DNA of 64,000 nucleotides from Planctomycetota bacterium (GCA_035384565.1 DAOOIT010000022.1:20942-84941); one strand, 5' to 3'. Positions 1 to 8,632 are shown, counted from the stretch's first letter. The notes: generated by a model not told the origin, from the sequence alone. Numbers and translations: made by a program.

Positions 1-10
1 GCACAACGGC

Positions 11-1072
11 ATGAAGGCCGATTTCCAGCCCGTGGTCATCCTCAACCGTTTCCGCTTCGATGACGACGAGCCCGAGCGCCTGCGCCGCACCGAGGCGTTC
101 CCCGACCTCAATCGCCTCAAGTTCAACGGCTATGGCGGTTTCGACTGGCGCGACAGCGGCTCGGCCGCCTGGCGCCAGGGCACGGGCCTCGTCTGCCAGC
201 CCGCCTGGCAGCTCCACACCATCGTCGGATGCCACTTCCGCTGCGCCTACTGCCACCTGAGCTGGGTGCTAAACGTCATGATGAATATGGAGGACTTCGT
301 CGAGCGGCTCGACGGCTGGATGGATCAATGCCCGAACCAAACCCTCTTCCAGTACGACAACTGGACCGACACCGCGTGCTTCGAGCCCGAGCACGGCGGC
401 TCGAAGCTGCTCATTGACTACTTTGCCCGGAAGCCCGGCCGAGCTCTGGAACTCTACGTGGGCAAGAGCGATCACGTGGACTGGATGCTCGACTACGACC
501 ATCGCGGGCACACCGTGTGCTGTTGGAGCGTGAGCGCGGCCACCCAGAGCCGCCTCTTCGAGTATCGCTCCGCCCCGATGGAGGCACGCATCGAGTCCAT
601 GCGCAAGTGCCAGCAAGCCGGCTACCCCGTCCGCGTGCGCTTCTCGCCCATCATCCCCGTGAGGAGCTGGGAGGCAGAGAACCGCGAGATGATTCGCCTG
701 CTGTTCTCGCGCGTGCGGCCCGACGTGGTGACGATCGAGACGATTCGCTTCCTCACCTACGATGCGATGGCGAGTTGCTTCGACTTGTCGCTGCTCGACG
801 AAGAGTTCGTGACGGCGATGAGGGCGTTCTCAGGCCAGCCGTTCGCGCCCGGCTGCGAGGTCCCCGACGATTGGCGCAAGCGGGTCTATCGCTTCTTCTT
901 CGACGAGCTTGAGGCCGTCGGCTGCGAGGCCCCCGTGGCCTTCTGCCGCGAGAAGCGAGACCTCTGGAATCACTTCGCTCCCGAGTTCGCCCGCTACGGC
1001 CAGCACCCTGACGCGTACATCTGCAACTGCGGCCCCTACTCGGCCCCGGCAGGCGCGGCGCTGCTTGAGTGA
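11..1072 (+). CDS. Radical SAM protein, spore photoproduct lyase-like
   Basis: A 353-aa protein with a CxxxCxxC cluster (C74, C78, C81, in GCHFRCAYCHLS) that would bind the [4Fe-4S] cluster of a radical SAM enzyme. The text after the cluster (WVLNVMMNMEDF) resembles spore photoproduct lyase relatives, in which YLQT is followed by a hydrophobic stretch and NLEE. The bacterium need not sporulate, because many non-spore-formers carry SPL-like proteins of unknown substrate. The frame stays open to the left edge (H-N-G before the Met), so the N-terminus may lie outside the window, and no ribosome binding site is visible for the Met at position 11. Its neighbour is a secreted carbohydrate-related protein, which gives no functional clue. 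The family call is fairly sure. DNA repair is only one possible role. Confidence 0.75.
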   Translation: MKADFQPVVILNRFRFDDDEPERLRRTEAFPDLNRLKFNGYGGFDWRDSGSAAWRQGTGLVCQPAWQLHTIVGCHFRCAYCHLSWVLNVMMNMEDFVERLDGWMDQCPNQTLFQYDNWTDTACFEPEHGGSKLLIDYFARKPGRALELYVGKSDHVDWMLDYDHRGHTVCCWSVSAATQSRLFEYRSAPMEARIESMRKCQQAGYPVRVRFSPIIPVRSWEAENREMIRLLFSRVRPDVVTIETIRFLTYDAMASCFDLSLLDEEFVTAMRAFSGQPFAPGCEVPDDWRKRVYRFFFDELEAVGCEAPVAFCREKRDLWNHFAPEFARYGQHPDAYICNCGPYSAPAGAALLE

Positions 1073-1084
1073 CACGATGGTGGA

Positions 1085-1156
1085 GCGTGCATACCTGCAC
1101 GCGGAACCAGTGGATGGCGGCCGGCCACGGTTCGTCCCGCGTGCAAGTATGCAAGC
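1085..1156. repeat. Imperfect inverted repeat after the SPL-like gene
   Basis: Arms 1085-1104 (GCGTGCATACCTGCACGCGG) and 1137-1156 pair over about 17 of 20 positions around a 32-nt loop that is itself partly self-complementary (GTGG...CCAC). It sits in the 137-nt gap between two plus-strand genes, so it could be a terminator or a dispersed palindrome. There is no T-run. Confidence 0.5.
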
Positions 1157-1209
1157 CCTACAAGTGCTTCTCTTCGCTTCGCGGTGCGTGACCAGGAAAG
1201 GAGAGTGCC

Positions 1210-2910
1210 GTGAGGGGGTTACGTGCGATTGTCTGGGCGGCGGCCCTGGCTGTCGCAAGTAGCGAGGCCCTGGCCGATTGGCAGGTGTGGACCGTGACCG
1301 ACACGCGGCGCGTGCTACGCGACGAGCCTGCCGGCAAGGGGACCGAGGTCGTGCTCGCCGCCGCACGAAACGAGGGCCGTGGCTTCCAGATCCTCATGCG
1401 CTCCGACGAGGCGGTGAAGGGCATCAACATCCAGCCGGGCGACCTCAAGGGGCCGGGCGACGCCGCCATCGCCGCGAAGGATGCGCGCCTCTATCGCCAG
1501 CACCAGCTCGAGATAAAGCAGGGAACGCATCGCAACGACGCCTTCGAGCCCGGCTGGTATCCCGACCCGCTCATCCCCTTCCGCCATCCCGTCACGGGCG
1601 AGCCGCTCAAGGGCGCGCGCTTCGCCGCGGTGCCCTTCGACCTGCCGGCCAACGAGACCCACGGATTCTGGGTGGACGTTGCCGTGCCCGCCAGGACCCC
1701 GCCCGGCCAGTACCGCGGCGTGTGCCGCGTGACTGCCGAAGGGCAGAGACCCGTTGAGATTCCCGTGGTTCTGCACGTCTGGGACTTCGAGTTGCCGTCC
1801 ACGCCGACGCTTGTCACCTCGTTCGGCTCGCCCGCGGGCGCCCTGCGCGGCTACTACCGGCGGCGGGCCAAAGAGGGGAAGGACAAGGAGCCCGAGGATT
1901 GGGCCGCCGTGGAGACTCAGTGCTCGCTCATGCTGAGTGAGCATCGTTTCAACGCCTATCCCCCCTCAGGCAGCCTGGCGCCCGTGGCCAAGCCAGATGG
2001 CACGTTCGATATCCCCGCCGAGCAGGTCGCCGCGTTCCGCGAGTTCGTGGATCGCTACCACGTCAACGCCTTCTGCACCCCGCACCCGTCGTCGGCCGGG
2101 GTGAAGGACCCCAAGGCCGAGAAGCCGAAGCTCCATGCCTGGCTGAGGGCATGGGACAAGGCAGCGGCTGAGCTCGACCGCCCTGTGCTCTTCTATACCT
2201 ACCTGAAGGACGAGCCGAACAAGGAGGAAGAGTACCGCTACGTCCAGACCTGGGGCAAGGCCGTCCGCGAGGCCAAGAGCGTCGTCAAGGTCATGGTGGT
2301 CGAGCAGACCAAGACCCAGGACGAGAAGTGGGGCGACCTCTACGGTGCGGTGGACATCTGGTGCCCCCTCTTCTCGCTCCACGACCCCGACACAGCCGCC
2401 CAGCGGCAGGCCCTGGGGGAGCAGATCTGGACCTATACGGCCCTCTGTCAGCTCAAGCCTACCCCGTGGTGGCACATTGACTTCCCGTTGCTTCACTACC
2501 GTGTGCCCGCCTGGATGGCCTGGCGCTATCGAATGACCGGCTTGCTCTACTGGGGCGGCATGTCCTTCTGGAACCAGGTCGAGGACCCCTGGACCGACGC
2601 CTGGACCTATGGGCACCCGAAAGAGAAGGACAAGAAGGGCCTCGTCTACAACGGCGAGGGCACGCTCGTCTACCCGGCCCGGGCCGTGGGCTACGAGGGG
2701 ATCGTCCCCAGCCTGCGCCTGAAGGCGTTGCGCGACTCCATCGAGGACTACGAGTACTTCGCCCTGGCGGCGAAGCTGGGCCTGGCCGACAAGGCCCAGG
2801 AGATCGTTCTTTCCGTTGCACCGTCGTTTTTCGAGTGGGACAAGGACCCCGCGTCCTACGACAAGGCCCGCGCCAAGCTGGCCGAACTGATCGTTGCCGC
2901 ACGAAAGTGA
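1210..2910 (+). CDS. Secreted DUF4091 domain protein
   Basis: A 566-aa exported protein. A short signal peptide (LRAIVWAAALAVASSEALA) ends near residue 22. The body matches DUF4091 proteins: an N-terminal beta-sandwich region (AARNEGRGFQILM and PFDLPANETHGFWVDV are typical of how these proteins describe 'natural' domains before a TIM-barrel-like core) and the conserved C-terminal LRDSIEDYEYF. DUF4091 proteins are abundant in Planctomycetota and Bacteroidota and are taken to be glycoside-hydrolase-like, but no activity is established. GTG at 1210 is chosen because AAGGAG precedes it at 1199-1204. The MttB-like gene follows after a hairpin. I would not assign a substrate. Confidence 0.8.
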   Translation: MRGLRAIVWAAALAVASSEALADWQVWTVTDTRRVLRDEPAGKGTEVVLAAARNEGRGFQILMRSDEAVKGINIQPGDLKGPGDAAIAAKDARLYRQHQLEIKQGTHRNDAFEPGWYPDPLIPFRHPVTGEPLKGARFAAVPFDLPANETHGFWVDVAVPARTPPGQYRGVCRVTAEGQRPVEIPVVLHVWDFELPSTPTLVTSFGSPAGALRGYYRRRAKEGKDKEPEDWAAVETQCSLMLSEHRFNAYPPSGSLAPVAKPDGTFDIPAEQVAAFREFVDRYHVNAFCTPHPSSAGVKDPKAEKPKLHAWLRAWDKAAAELDRPVLFYTYLKDEPNKEEEYRYVQTWGKAVREAKSVVKVMVVEQTKTQDEKWGDLYGAVDIWCPLFSLHDPDTAAQRQALGEQIWTYTALCQLKPTPWWHIDFPLLHYRVPAWMAWRYRMTGLLYWGGMSFWNQVEDPWTDAWTYGHPKEKDKKGLVYNGEGTLVYPARAVGYEGIVPSLRLKALRDSIEDYEYFALAAKLGLADKAQEIVLSVAPSFFEWDKDPASYDKARAKLAELIVAARK

Positions 2911-2917
2911 GCGAACT

Positions 2918-2951
2918 GCCCTCCCGAAGGGTCCAATGCCTTCGGCAGGGC
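2918..2951. repeat. Hairpin of the CCTCCCGAAGG family
   Basis: A 13-bp stem (2918-2930 with 2939-2951, one mismatch) closes the 8-nt loop GTCCAATG. It is the same family as the two hairpins at 53249-53340 (CCTCCCGAAGG, loop TTCCAATG). It lies between the stop of the DUF4091 gene and the ribosome binding site of the next gene. Confidence 0.7.
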
Positions 2952-2971
2952 GCTTGTGCAGGAGGCCGCAG

Positions 2972-4417
2972 GTGCTTCAAAGGGGCCTGCTGAAGGATGC
3001 AGATGTCGAGCGCCTTGCCGATGGGGTCCTCGCCATCCTCGAGCGCGTCGGCATCCTCTGCCAGAACGACGAACTGCTCCGCACCCTCGACGTGGCAGGG
3101 GCGAGGGTGGACTTCGCGGCCCAGCGTGTGCACTTTCCGCGCCCCATGGTGGCAGGGTTCGTTGACTACCTTCTCGGAGAGGCCGCGAGCCGGCGCGAGT
3201 ACAATGCCGAGCGTCCGTGGCAGCAGACCGGTGCCTCCTCGGGCCCCTTCTCGTCCATCGGCCTGCCCGACCTCGAGACCCAGGTCGCCCAGTTCGTGCT
3301 CGACCCTGCCACGGGCGAGCGGCGAAGCGGGAACAAGGCGGACCTCGTGCGCCTGATCCAGTTTGGCGATGCGCTTCACGGGGAGGCCGGCGTGGGCCAT
3401 TGCCTGCTGCTGACCGACGTGCCGCCGCTCGTCGAGCCGCTTGAAGCGGCCCTCTTGCTGGCCGAACACGCCCAGAAGCCGCACGCCGCCTTTGCGTGGA
3501 ACGTGAGGCAGATTCCCTATCTGGCGGAGATGGGCGAGGTCCTGGGCTACGCCAATTGGTACAACTACGGCGCGATCTGCTTCGCTCACCCGCTGCGCTT
3601 CGACCGCGACGTGGCCGACCGCTTCGTCCACAAGGTCAAGGCTGGCTCGCCGACCGGGCTGACGGCCATGCCCGTGGCGGGTGTGACGGCGCCGGTCACG
3701 CTCGCCGGCTTCGTGGCGGTGGCCGCCGCCGAGCACCTGGCCACGTGGATCGCCGCTCGGGCGCTCAACCCCTCCGTGCGCCTCGGCGGCTCCATGTGGG
3801 GCGCCACGGTGGACATGCGCGGCAGCGGCGTGAGCTACTGTTCCTTCGATGCCATGCTCTACTCCTTCGCCACGGTCGAGTTCCTCCGTCGCTGGTGCAG
3901 CATCGAGGTCCCCGTCGGCGGCGGCGAGTACTGCGACGCCAAGGCCCCCGGCCTCTACGCCGCCCTCGAGAAGGCCTACAAGGCCATGACCATCGCCGCC
4001 TTCAGCGGGCGCCACCCGAGCATTGGCTCGGGCCTGCTCGACACCGGCAAGGTGCTCTCGCCCGTGCAACTGCTCATCGAGCGTGACTTCGCGGCGGGGG
4101 CGCGCCAGTTCGCCCGCACCGTTGTCGCCACGCCCGAACTCCTCGCTCTGGAAGAGATCGCCGACGTGGGGCTGGGCCTCGACGCGAGCCACCTCGGCAC
4201 AGAGCACACCGTGCGGCACTACCGCGATTCGCTCTGGCTGCCGGCCCTGCTCGACCGATCGGGCTGGACGGGCCCTGACTACGAAGCCAGGATGCTGGCT
4301 AAGGCCCGAGCCGGATTCGACGAAGTGTCCGCTGCCTACCGTAAGCCGCACATTGACCCTGGCAGGCTGGCGAAGATGCGGGCCATCGTTGCGAGGGCGC
4401 GAAGGGAGCTGCTGTAG
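2972..4417 (+). CDS. MttB-family (trimethylamine methyltransferase-like) protein
   Basis: A 481-aa cytoplasmic protein of the MttB superfamily, whose members move a methyl group from a quaternary or tertiary amine to a corrinoid protein. The N-terminus (LLKDADVERLADGVLAILERVGI) is the usual family start, and the middle (GLTAMPVAGVTAPVTLAGF) is the typical glycine-rich barrel region. GTG at 2972 is preferred because AGGAGG (2960-2965) lies 6 nt upstream. An earlier ATG (2936) falls inside the loop of a hairpin repeat. There is no in-frame TAG, so this is a non-pyrrolysine member, a group that includes the glycine betaine methyltransferase MtgB. The UroD-like gene starts one base after its stop. 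No corrinoid protein is in the window. The substrate is unknown. Confidence 0.8.
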   Translation: MLQRGLLKDADVERLADGVLAILERVGILCQNDELLRTLDVAGARVDFAAQRVHFPRPMVAGFVDYLLGEAASRREYNAERPWQQTGASSGPFSSIGLPDLETQVAQFVLDPATGERRSGNKADLVRLIQFGDALHGEAGVGHCLLLTDVPPLVEPLEAALLLAEHAQKPHAAFAWNVRQIPYLAEMGEVLGYANWYNYGAICFAHPLRFDRDVADRFVHKVKAGSPTGLTAMPVAGVTAPVTLAGFVAVAAAEHLATWIAARALNPSVRLGGSMWGATVDMRGSGVSYCSFDAMLYSFATVEFLRRWCSIEVPVGGGEYCDAKAPGLYAALEKAYKAMTIAAFSGRHPSIGSGLLDTGKVLSPVQLLIERDFAAGARQFARTVVATPELLALEEIADVGLGLDASHLGTEHTVRHYRDSLWLPALLDRSGWTGPDYEARMLAKARAGFDEVSAAYRKPHIDPGRLAKMRAIVARARRELL

Positions 4418-5440
4418 ATGACCTCGCGCCAGAGAGTCCTTGCCGCCCTGCGGTGCGAGGAGCCCGACCGGGTGCCGTACTGCGAGCTGTGGATTGACCC
4501 GCGCCTCGCCCGCACGATGATGGGCTGGCCCGAGGGCGTGGGCGACAAGGGGTGGAGCGCCGCCGAGGCGAGAGCCCTCGCCCGGCGGCTGGGGATGGAC
4601 AACATTCTCTACGTCCTCCGCCCGCCCGTCTACGCGCAGACGGGCGAGGGCGAGGGGGGCCGCCAGTTCCTCGGCGAGGGAATGATTCGCTCGCAAGCGG
4701 ACCTGGCGCTCATCGAGCTTCCTGATCCGCGCGACGAGGCGCTCTGGGCGCCGGCCCGCGCCTTCGCCCAGGGCAAGGGCGACTACGCGGCGTTTCTCGT
4801 CACCCGCGTCGGCCTCTTCCCGACCATTGTGAGCCTGGGCTTCGAGGCGTTCTGCGTGGCGCTCCACGAGAACCGCCCGCTCGTCGAGGCCGTGCTCGAC
4901 CGCTATACGGACTGGGCGGCGGCCCTGGCCGAGCGCGCGGGGGCGGCGGGCTTCGACGCCTTTGTGACCACCGACGACATGGCCTTCAAGAGCGGTCCGT
5001 TCTTCTCGCCCGCCGTGTTCCGCGAGGTGGTCGCGCCCCGCTTCCGCCGCGTGGCCGAGCGGCTTACGATCCCGTGGGTCTTCCACAGCGATGGCAATAT
5101 GGCGCCCGTGGCCGAGGACCTGGTCGCCCTCGGCGTCGCCGGTCTCCACCCCAACGAGAAGGGGGCGATGGACATCCGCGAGATGAAGCGCTGCTACGCC
5201 GGCCGCCTGTGCCTGCTGGGCAACGTGGAGATGGACCTCCTCGGCCGCGGCACGCCCCGTCAGGTGGCCGCCGAGGTGCGCGGCCTCCTGCGCGACGTCG
5301 CCCCCGGCGGCGGCTACGTCGCCACCAGCGGCAACAGCCTGGCGAGCTTCGTGAGGCCAGAGAACGTGCTCGCCATGTCGAGGGCGGTGAAGAGACACGG
5401 AACCTACCCGATTCGCTCGGGGAAGCGTCGCGATACGTGA
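4418..5440 (+). CDS. Uroporphyrinogen decarboxylase (URO-D) family protein
   Basis: A 340-aa URO-D-fold protein (start MTSRQRVLAALRCEEPDRVP). Its ATG directly follows the TAG of the MttB-like gene, so the two are surely co-transcribed. URO-D-fold partners of corrinoid methyltransferases (MtaA, CmuA, MtbA) pass methyl groups to a thiol and use an HxC...C zinc site. Here the equivalent motif near residue 222 reads FHSDGN and the late site reads ATSGNS, so both zinc cysteines are missing. It is therefore unlikely to be a standard zinc thiol methyltransferase. It also seems too divergent for a haem-pathway HemE. A role in methyl-group or corrinoid handling with its neighbour is inferred from position only. 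Confidence 0.75.
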   Translation: MTSRQRVLAALRCEEPDRVPYCELWIDPRLARTMMGWPEGVGDKGWSAAEARALARRLGMDNILYVLRPPVYAQTGEGEGGRQFLGEGMIRSQADLALIELPDPRDEALWAPARAFAQGKGDYAAFLVTRVGLFPTIVSLGFEAFCVALHENRPLVEAVLDRYTDWAAALAERAGAAGFDAFVTTDDMAFKSGPFFSPAVFREVVAPRFRRVAERLTIPWVFHSDGNMAPVAEDLVALGVAGLHPNEKGAMDIREMKRCYAGRLCLLGNVEMDLLGRGTPRQVAAEVRGLLRDVAPGGGYVATSGNSLASFVRPENVLAMSRAVKRHGTYPIRSGKRRDT

Positions 5441-5500
5441 AACGTGATGCGTGAGAAGAGAAGACATGACGCGTGATGCGTGACGCGTGACAAGAGAAGA
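5441..5500. repeat. Short degenerate tandem repeat (CGTGANG units)
   Basis: The gap before the solute-binding lipoprotein is built from repeats of acgtgaaacgtgatgcgtga, interrupted twice by the block gagaagagaa or caagagaaga. The units are about 7 bp and imperfect. No promoter motif stands out in it. Confidence 0.6.
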
Positions 5501-5511
5501 ACAGGAGATGT

Positions 5512-6798
5512 GTGTTGAATCACAGCGTGAAATGGCTTGTTGTGGGGGCATGGGCCCTGTTGGCGGGGTGTGGCGGCGATGATGCACCGAAGGCCGGGCA
5601 AACCGTGCTGACAGTGTGGGACTGGCACGCCGCCGACCCTTCCAAGGGCGCCGGCCTGTGGCTGATGAACATTGACCAGGCGTTCGAGCGCCTCCACCCG
5701 AACATCAAGATCAAGCACGTCGCCCAGTCCCACAACGAGTACTACCAGATCTTCATGACCGCCGCTGCGGCCAAGAGCGGCCCCGACGTCGTCATGCTGC
5801 ACCAGGGCAGCCGCGTGCTCGATCTGCGCAGCAGCCTCCGCCCCCTCACCGACTTCGTGACGCCCGAGTTCCGCAAGAAGATCGTCGGCTGGGACGTGAC
5901 GAGCGAGAACTTCGACCCCGCCGGCACCCCCTACGCCGTGCCCATCGCGGTCCAGGGCCTGCTCTGGTACTACAACAAGAAGGTGCTGCGCGAGGCGGGC
6001 GTCACGTTCGACGGCACGGCGATGTCCTGGGACGAGTTCCTCGACACCTGCGCCGCTCTGAAGAAGGCGGGCAAGGCCGGCCTCGCCGTGGGCGAGAAAG
6101 AGGGCGACTGGGCCGCCTGGTTCCTCAACTCCGCCGCCTTCCAGACTCTCACCGCAGCGGAACGCGACGCGCTGGCCCGCGGCGAGCTGAGGTGGACCGA
6201 TCCCAAGGTCGTCGCGCTCTTCGAGCGGCTCAAGGAGCTGAACGACCGCGGCTGCTTCCAGGACGGCTTCATGTCCACCTCCCTGTGGCCCGACGCGCGC
6301 TACGTGTTCCTGCGCGGCCAGGCGGGCTTCTTCCTCGGCCTTATTTCGGACGTGGCGCACTGGAAGGAGTTCGGCAAGTTCTTCGGCCCTGAGAACGTCG
6401 GCGTGATGGTGTGCCCCACCTTCCAGCCCGGCCCCGACGCGGACAAGTTTCCCATCGGCGGGGCCTTCGCCTACGCCGTCACCGCCTGGAGCCCGAGCCC
6501 CAAGGAGGCGTTCGACTACATCGCGTTCGTGGCGAACGAGGAGAATGCGAAGACGTTCCTCACCGAGGTTGGGTCATTCCCTGCGAATCAGAACTATGAC
6601 CGCAGCCTGCTCACGGACCCGACGGCGAGGGTGATTGCCGCGTGGCTGGCCTCGGGCCGCACGGGCAGCCAGATGACGGGCAAGACGCCGATGGCGCTGG
6701 GCGACGTGTTGAACCGCGAGTGCCAGCGCCTCCTGAGCGGCCAGGCCACCGTGGCCGAGGCCGCCGCGGCCATCGAGAAGGCAGTGCCGAGGAAGTAG
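5512..6798 (+). CDS. Sugar ABC transporter substrate-binding lipoprotein
   Basis: A 428-aa family 1 extracellular solute-binding protein. The N-terminus has a lipoprotein signal with lipobox LLAGC, so the mature protein would be lipid-anchored from about C20. The body has the hallmarks of CUT1-type binding proteins: LTVWDWH near the start, a central YAVPIAVQGLLWYYNKKVL, and a C-terminal GGAFAYAVTAWSPSPKEAFDYIAFV. GTG 5512 is 4 nt and TTG 5515 is 7 nt after AGGAG (5503-5507), and either could be the start. It forms an operon with the two permeases downstream. A sugar or glycoside ligand is inferred from the family. Confidence 0.9.
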   Translation: MLNHSVKWLVVGAWALLAGCGGDDAPKAGQTVLTVWDWHAADPSKGAGLWLMNIDQAFERLHPNIKIKHVAQSHNEYYQIFMTAAAAKSGPDVVMLHQGSRVLDLRSSLRPLTDFVTPEFRKKIVGWDVTSENFDPAGTPYAVPIAVQGLLWYYNKKVLREAGVTFDGTAMSWDEFLDTCAALKKAGKAGLAVGEKEGDWAAWFLNSAAFQTLTAAERDALARGELRWTDPKVVALFERLKELNDRGCFQDGFMSTSLWPDARYVFLRGQAGFFLGLISDVAHWKEFGKFFGPENVGVMVCPTFQPGPDADKFPIGGAFAYAVTAWSPSPKEAFDYIAFVANEENAKTFLTEVGSFPANQNYDRSLLTDPTARVIAAWLASGRTGSQMTGKTPMALGDVLNRECQRLLSGQATVAEAAAAIEKAVPRK

Positions 6799-6804
6799 CT
6801 CGGG

Positions 6805-6859
6805 TTTGTAGCGCGGCCTTCAGGCCATACAGGATGCGGGCTGAAGCCCGCACTACGAA
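6805..6859. repeat. Nested palindromic repeat in the ABC operon
   Basis: The outer arms TTTGTAGCGCGG and CCGCACTACGAA pair with a wobble. Inside lie two self-complementary blocks, GGCCTTCAGGCC and CGGGCTGAAGCCCG, which can also pair with each other. It occupies most of the 102-nt gap between the binding-protein gene and the first permease gene, where an intra-operon hairpin could lower permease expression or protect the upstream mRNA. Confidence 0.65.
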
Positions 6860-6900
6860 CGCCAAGGCCTGCACGGTGAACGCAGAAGTGGGGGATCGCC

Positions 6901-7776
6901 GTGGTTCGATGCCGCGGGGCCGCGCTCGGCGGCTGGCTGTTCCTGATGCCCGCCTGCCTCTTGTTGCTCGTATTTCGGGTGTTCCCGGCGGGCAGCGCAC
7001 TGTGGCACGGCTTCACCGAGTGGAGCGGCGCGAGCGCCCCGCGCTGGGTCGGGCTGGCGAACTTCGTGGAACTCTTCACCCGCGATGAGGTGTTTTGGCC
7101 GGCCGTGCGGCACAACTTCGTCCTCGTGGCCTCCGTGCCGCTGTGGATTCTCGTGTCGCTCGTGCTCGCCCTGCTGATCCACCAGGAGGTCTTGGGCTGG
7201 CGCTTCTTCCGCGCGTCGTTCTTCCTGCCGTCGGTGCTCTCACCCGTCATCGTGGGGTCGCTGTTCACCGTGCTGCTCGGGCCGGACGGCCCGGTGAATC
7301 GTGCCCTGAAGTCGGCGGGCCTCGGGGCGCTGGCCTTCGAGTGGCTGGGCGACCCGGCCACGGCGCTGCCGACGATCATCGTGGTGATCCTGTGGGGCAT
7401 CTTCGGCCACGGCGTGATCGTGTTCCTGGCCGGGCTGGCCGCGGTGCCGAAGGAGGTTTTCGAGGCCGCGCGGCTCGACGGCGCGACCGGCTGGCAATTC
7501 CTCTGGCACATCGTCGTGCCGTCGTTGCGCCACGTCATCGAGTTCTGGGGCGTCAGCCTGGTCGTGTGGTCGTTCACCAGCCTGTTCGCGTTCATCTACG
7601 TGATGACCAAGGGCGGCCCGGGCTACTGCACCACGCTGGTCGAGTACCACCTGTACTTCCAGGCGTTCGAGGCGAATCGCATGGGCTATGCGTGCGCGCT
7701 CGGCAGCGCGCTGTTCCTCATGGTGTTCGGCCTGGTCCTCCTCCAGATTCGGCTCATGGCGGGGAGGGAGGAATGA
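6901..7776 (+). CDS. Sugar ABC transporter permease (MalF/UgpA type)
   Basis: A 291-aa integral membrane protein with about six transmembrane segments. The cytoplasmic EAA loop that docks on the ATPase is clear (VPKEVFEAARLDGATGWQFL). It belongs with the binding protein upstream and the second permease downstream. GTG 6901 is preceded by GGGGGA with 5-6 nt spacing. The stop (TGA) overlaps the ATG of the next gene as ATGA, implying coupled translation. No ATPase gene is present, so a shared MsmK/UgpC-type ATPase encoded elsewhere is likely. Confidence 0.9.
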   Translation: MVRCRGAALGGWLFLMPACLLLLVFRVFPAGSALWHGFTEWSGASAPRWVGLANFVELFTRDEVFWPAVRHNFVLVASVPLWILVSLVLALLIHQEVLGWRFFRASFFLPSVLSPVIVGSLFTVLLGPDGPVNRALKSAGLGALAFEWLGDPATALPTIIVVILWGIFGHGVIVFLAGLAAVPKEVFEAARLDGATGWQFLWHIVVPSLRHVIEFWGVSLVVWSFTSLFAFIYVMTKGGPGYCTTLVEYHLYFQAFEANRMGYACALGSALFLMVFGLVLLQIRLMAGREE

Positions 7777-8603
7777 TGGCTATTCGCCGAAAGGTCGGTC
7801 GTTCGGTCATCTTCGCGGCGCTGGCCGCGATCAGCGTCACGACGATCTACCCGCTCGTCTTCATGCTCCTCTCGGCGCTCAAGGGCGAGGAGGAGTTCAT
7901 CCTCAACCCCTACGGCCTCCCGGCTCACCCGACCTTCGAGAACCTGGTGAACGCCTGGAAGTACGCGAAGTTCGGGCAGTATCTCGGCAACTCGTTCATC
8001 GTGGTGGCGGCGGGCGTGGTGCTGTCGTGGGCCGTGTGCAGCCTGGCGGGCTACGCCCTGTCGCATCTGGAGTTTCCCGGCCGGCGGGTGGCGTTCTTGG
8101 CCATCCTGGGCTCGATGATGATCGCCCCGCAGATCATCCTCATACCCCTTCATTCGATGCTGGGGACGCTTGGGCTGCTCAACAGGCGCCTCGGCCTGAT
8201 CCTCGTCTACGCCACCCTGGCCGTGCCGTTCGGCACGTATCTGATGACGTCGTATCTCCGCGGCGTGCCGCGCGAGCTGGTGGAGGCGGCGCAGGTGGAC
8301 GGTGCGAATCACCTTCAGATCCTCTGGCGTATCATGCTCCCCATCGCGCGTCCCGCGTTGATGACGCTCGGCATCTTCAATTTCCTTTGGATGTGGAATG
8401 AGCTGCTCCTGGCCCAGGTGATTCTCAACGAGGACCACGCCCGCACACTGATGGTGGGCGTGGCGAACTTGCGGGGGCAGTATACCACGAACATGCCCTA
8501 TCTCTCGGCCGGCCTGTTTCTCGCCGCGTTGCCCGTGCTTCTCATCTTTCTGGTCTTCCAGACGCAGATCACGAAGGGCATGACGATGGGCGCGGTGAAG
8601 TAG
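7773..8603 (+). CDS. Sugar ABC transporter permease (MalG/UgpE type)
   Basis: A 276-aa inner-membrane permease, the second half of the CUT1 channel. The N-terminal segment (SVTTIYPLVFMLLSALKGEEEF) is typical of MalG-type subunits, and the EAA loop reads VPRELVEAAQVDGANHLQIL. The start ATG at 7773 overlaps the upstream stop (ATGA) and follows GGGAGGGAGG. It is the last gene of the operon and ends just before a hairpin (8607-8632) and the structured element shared with 53.4 kb. Confidence 0.9.
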   Translation: MMAIRRKVGRSVIFAALAAISVTTIYPLVFMLLSALKGEEEFILNPYGLPAHPTFENLVNAWKYAKFGQYLGNSFIVVAAGVVLSWAVCSLAGYALSHLEFPGRRVAFLAILGSMMIAPQIILIPLHSMLGTLGLLNRRLGLILVYATLAVPFGTYLMTSYLRGVPRELVEAAQVDGANHLQILWRIMLPIARPALMTLGIFNFLWMWNELLLAQVILNEDHARTLMVGVANLRGQYTTNMPYLSAGLFLAALPVLLIFLVFQTQITKGMTMGAVK

Positions 8604-8606
8604 TGT

Positions 8607-8632
8607 GGGGGCTTTCTCGGTGGGAGGCCCCC
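8607..8632 (+). terminator. GC hairpin after the ABC operon
   Basis: GGGGGC (8607-8612) can pair with GCCCCC (8627-8632), starting 3 nt after the permease stop. There is no clear T-run, so a role as an intrinsic terminator is uncertain. Confidence 0.4.

Noticed and set aside
4412..4417. TAG stop of the MttB-like gene as a possible pyrrolysine codon
   Set aside because: It lies at the normal C-terminal end of the family and the next gene starts one base later. Pyrrolysine in true MttB is internal.
5441..5500. Possible CRISPR-like repeats
   Set aside because: The units are about 7 bp with no unique spacers; no cas gene is present.
2459..5587. 1042-codon minus-strand frame across the MttB-like and URO-D-like genes
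   Set aside because: It is a shadow of two well-supported plus-strand genes; its sequence has no recognisable domain.
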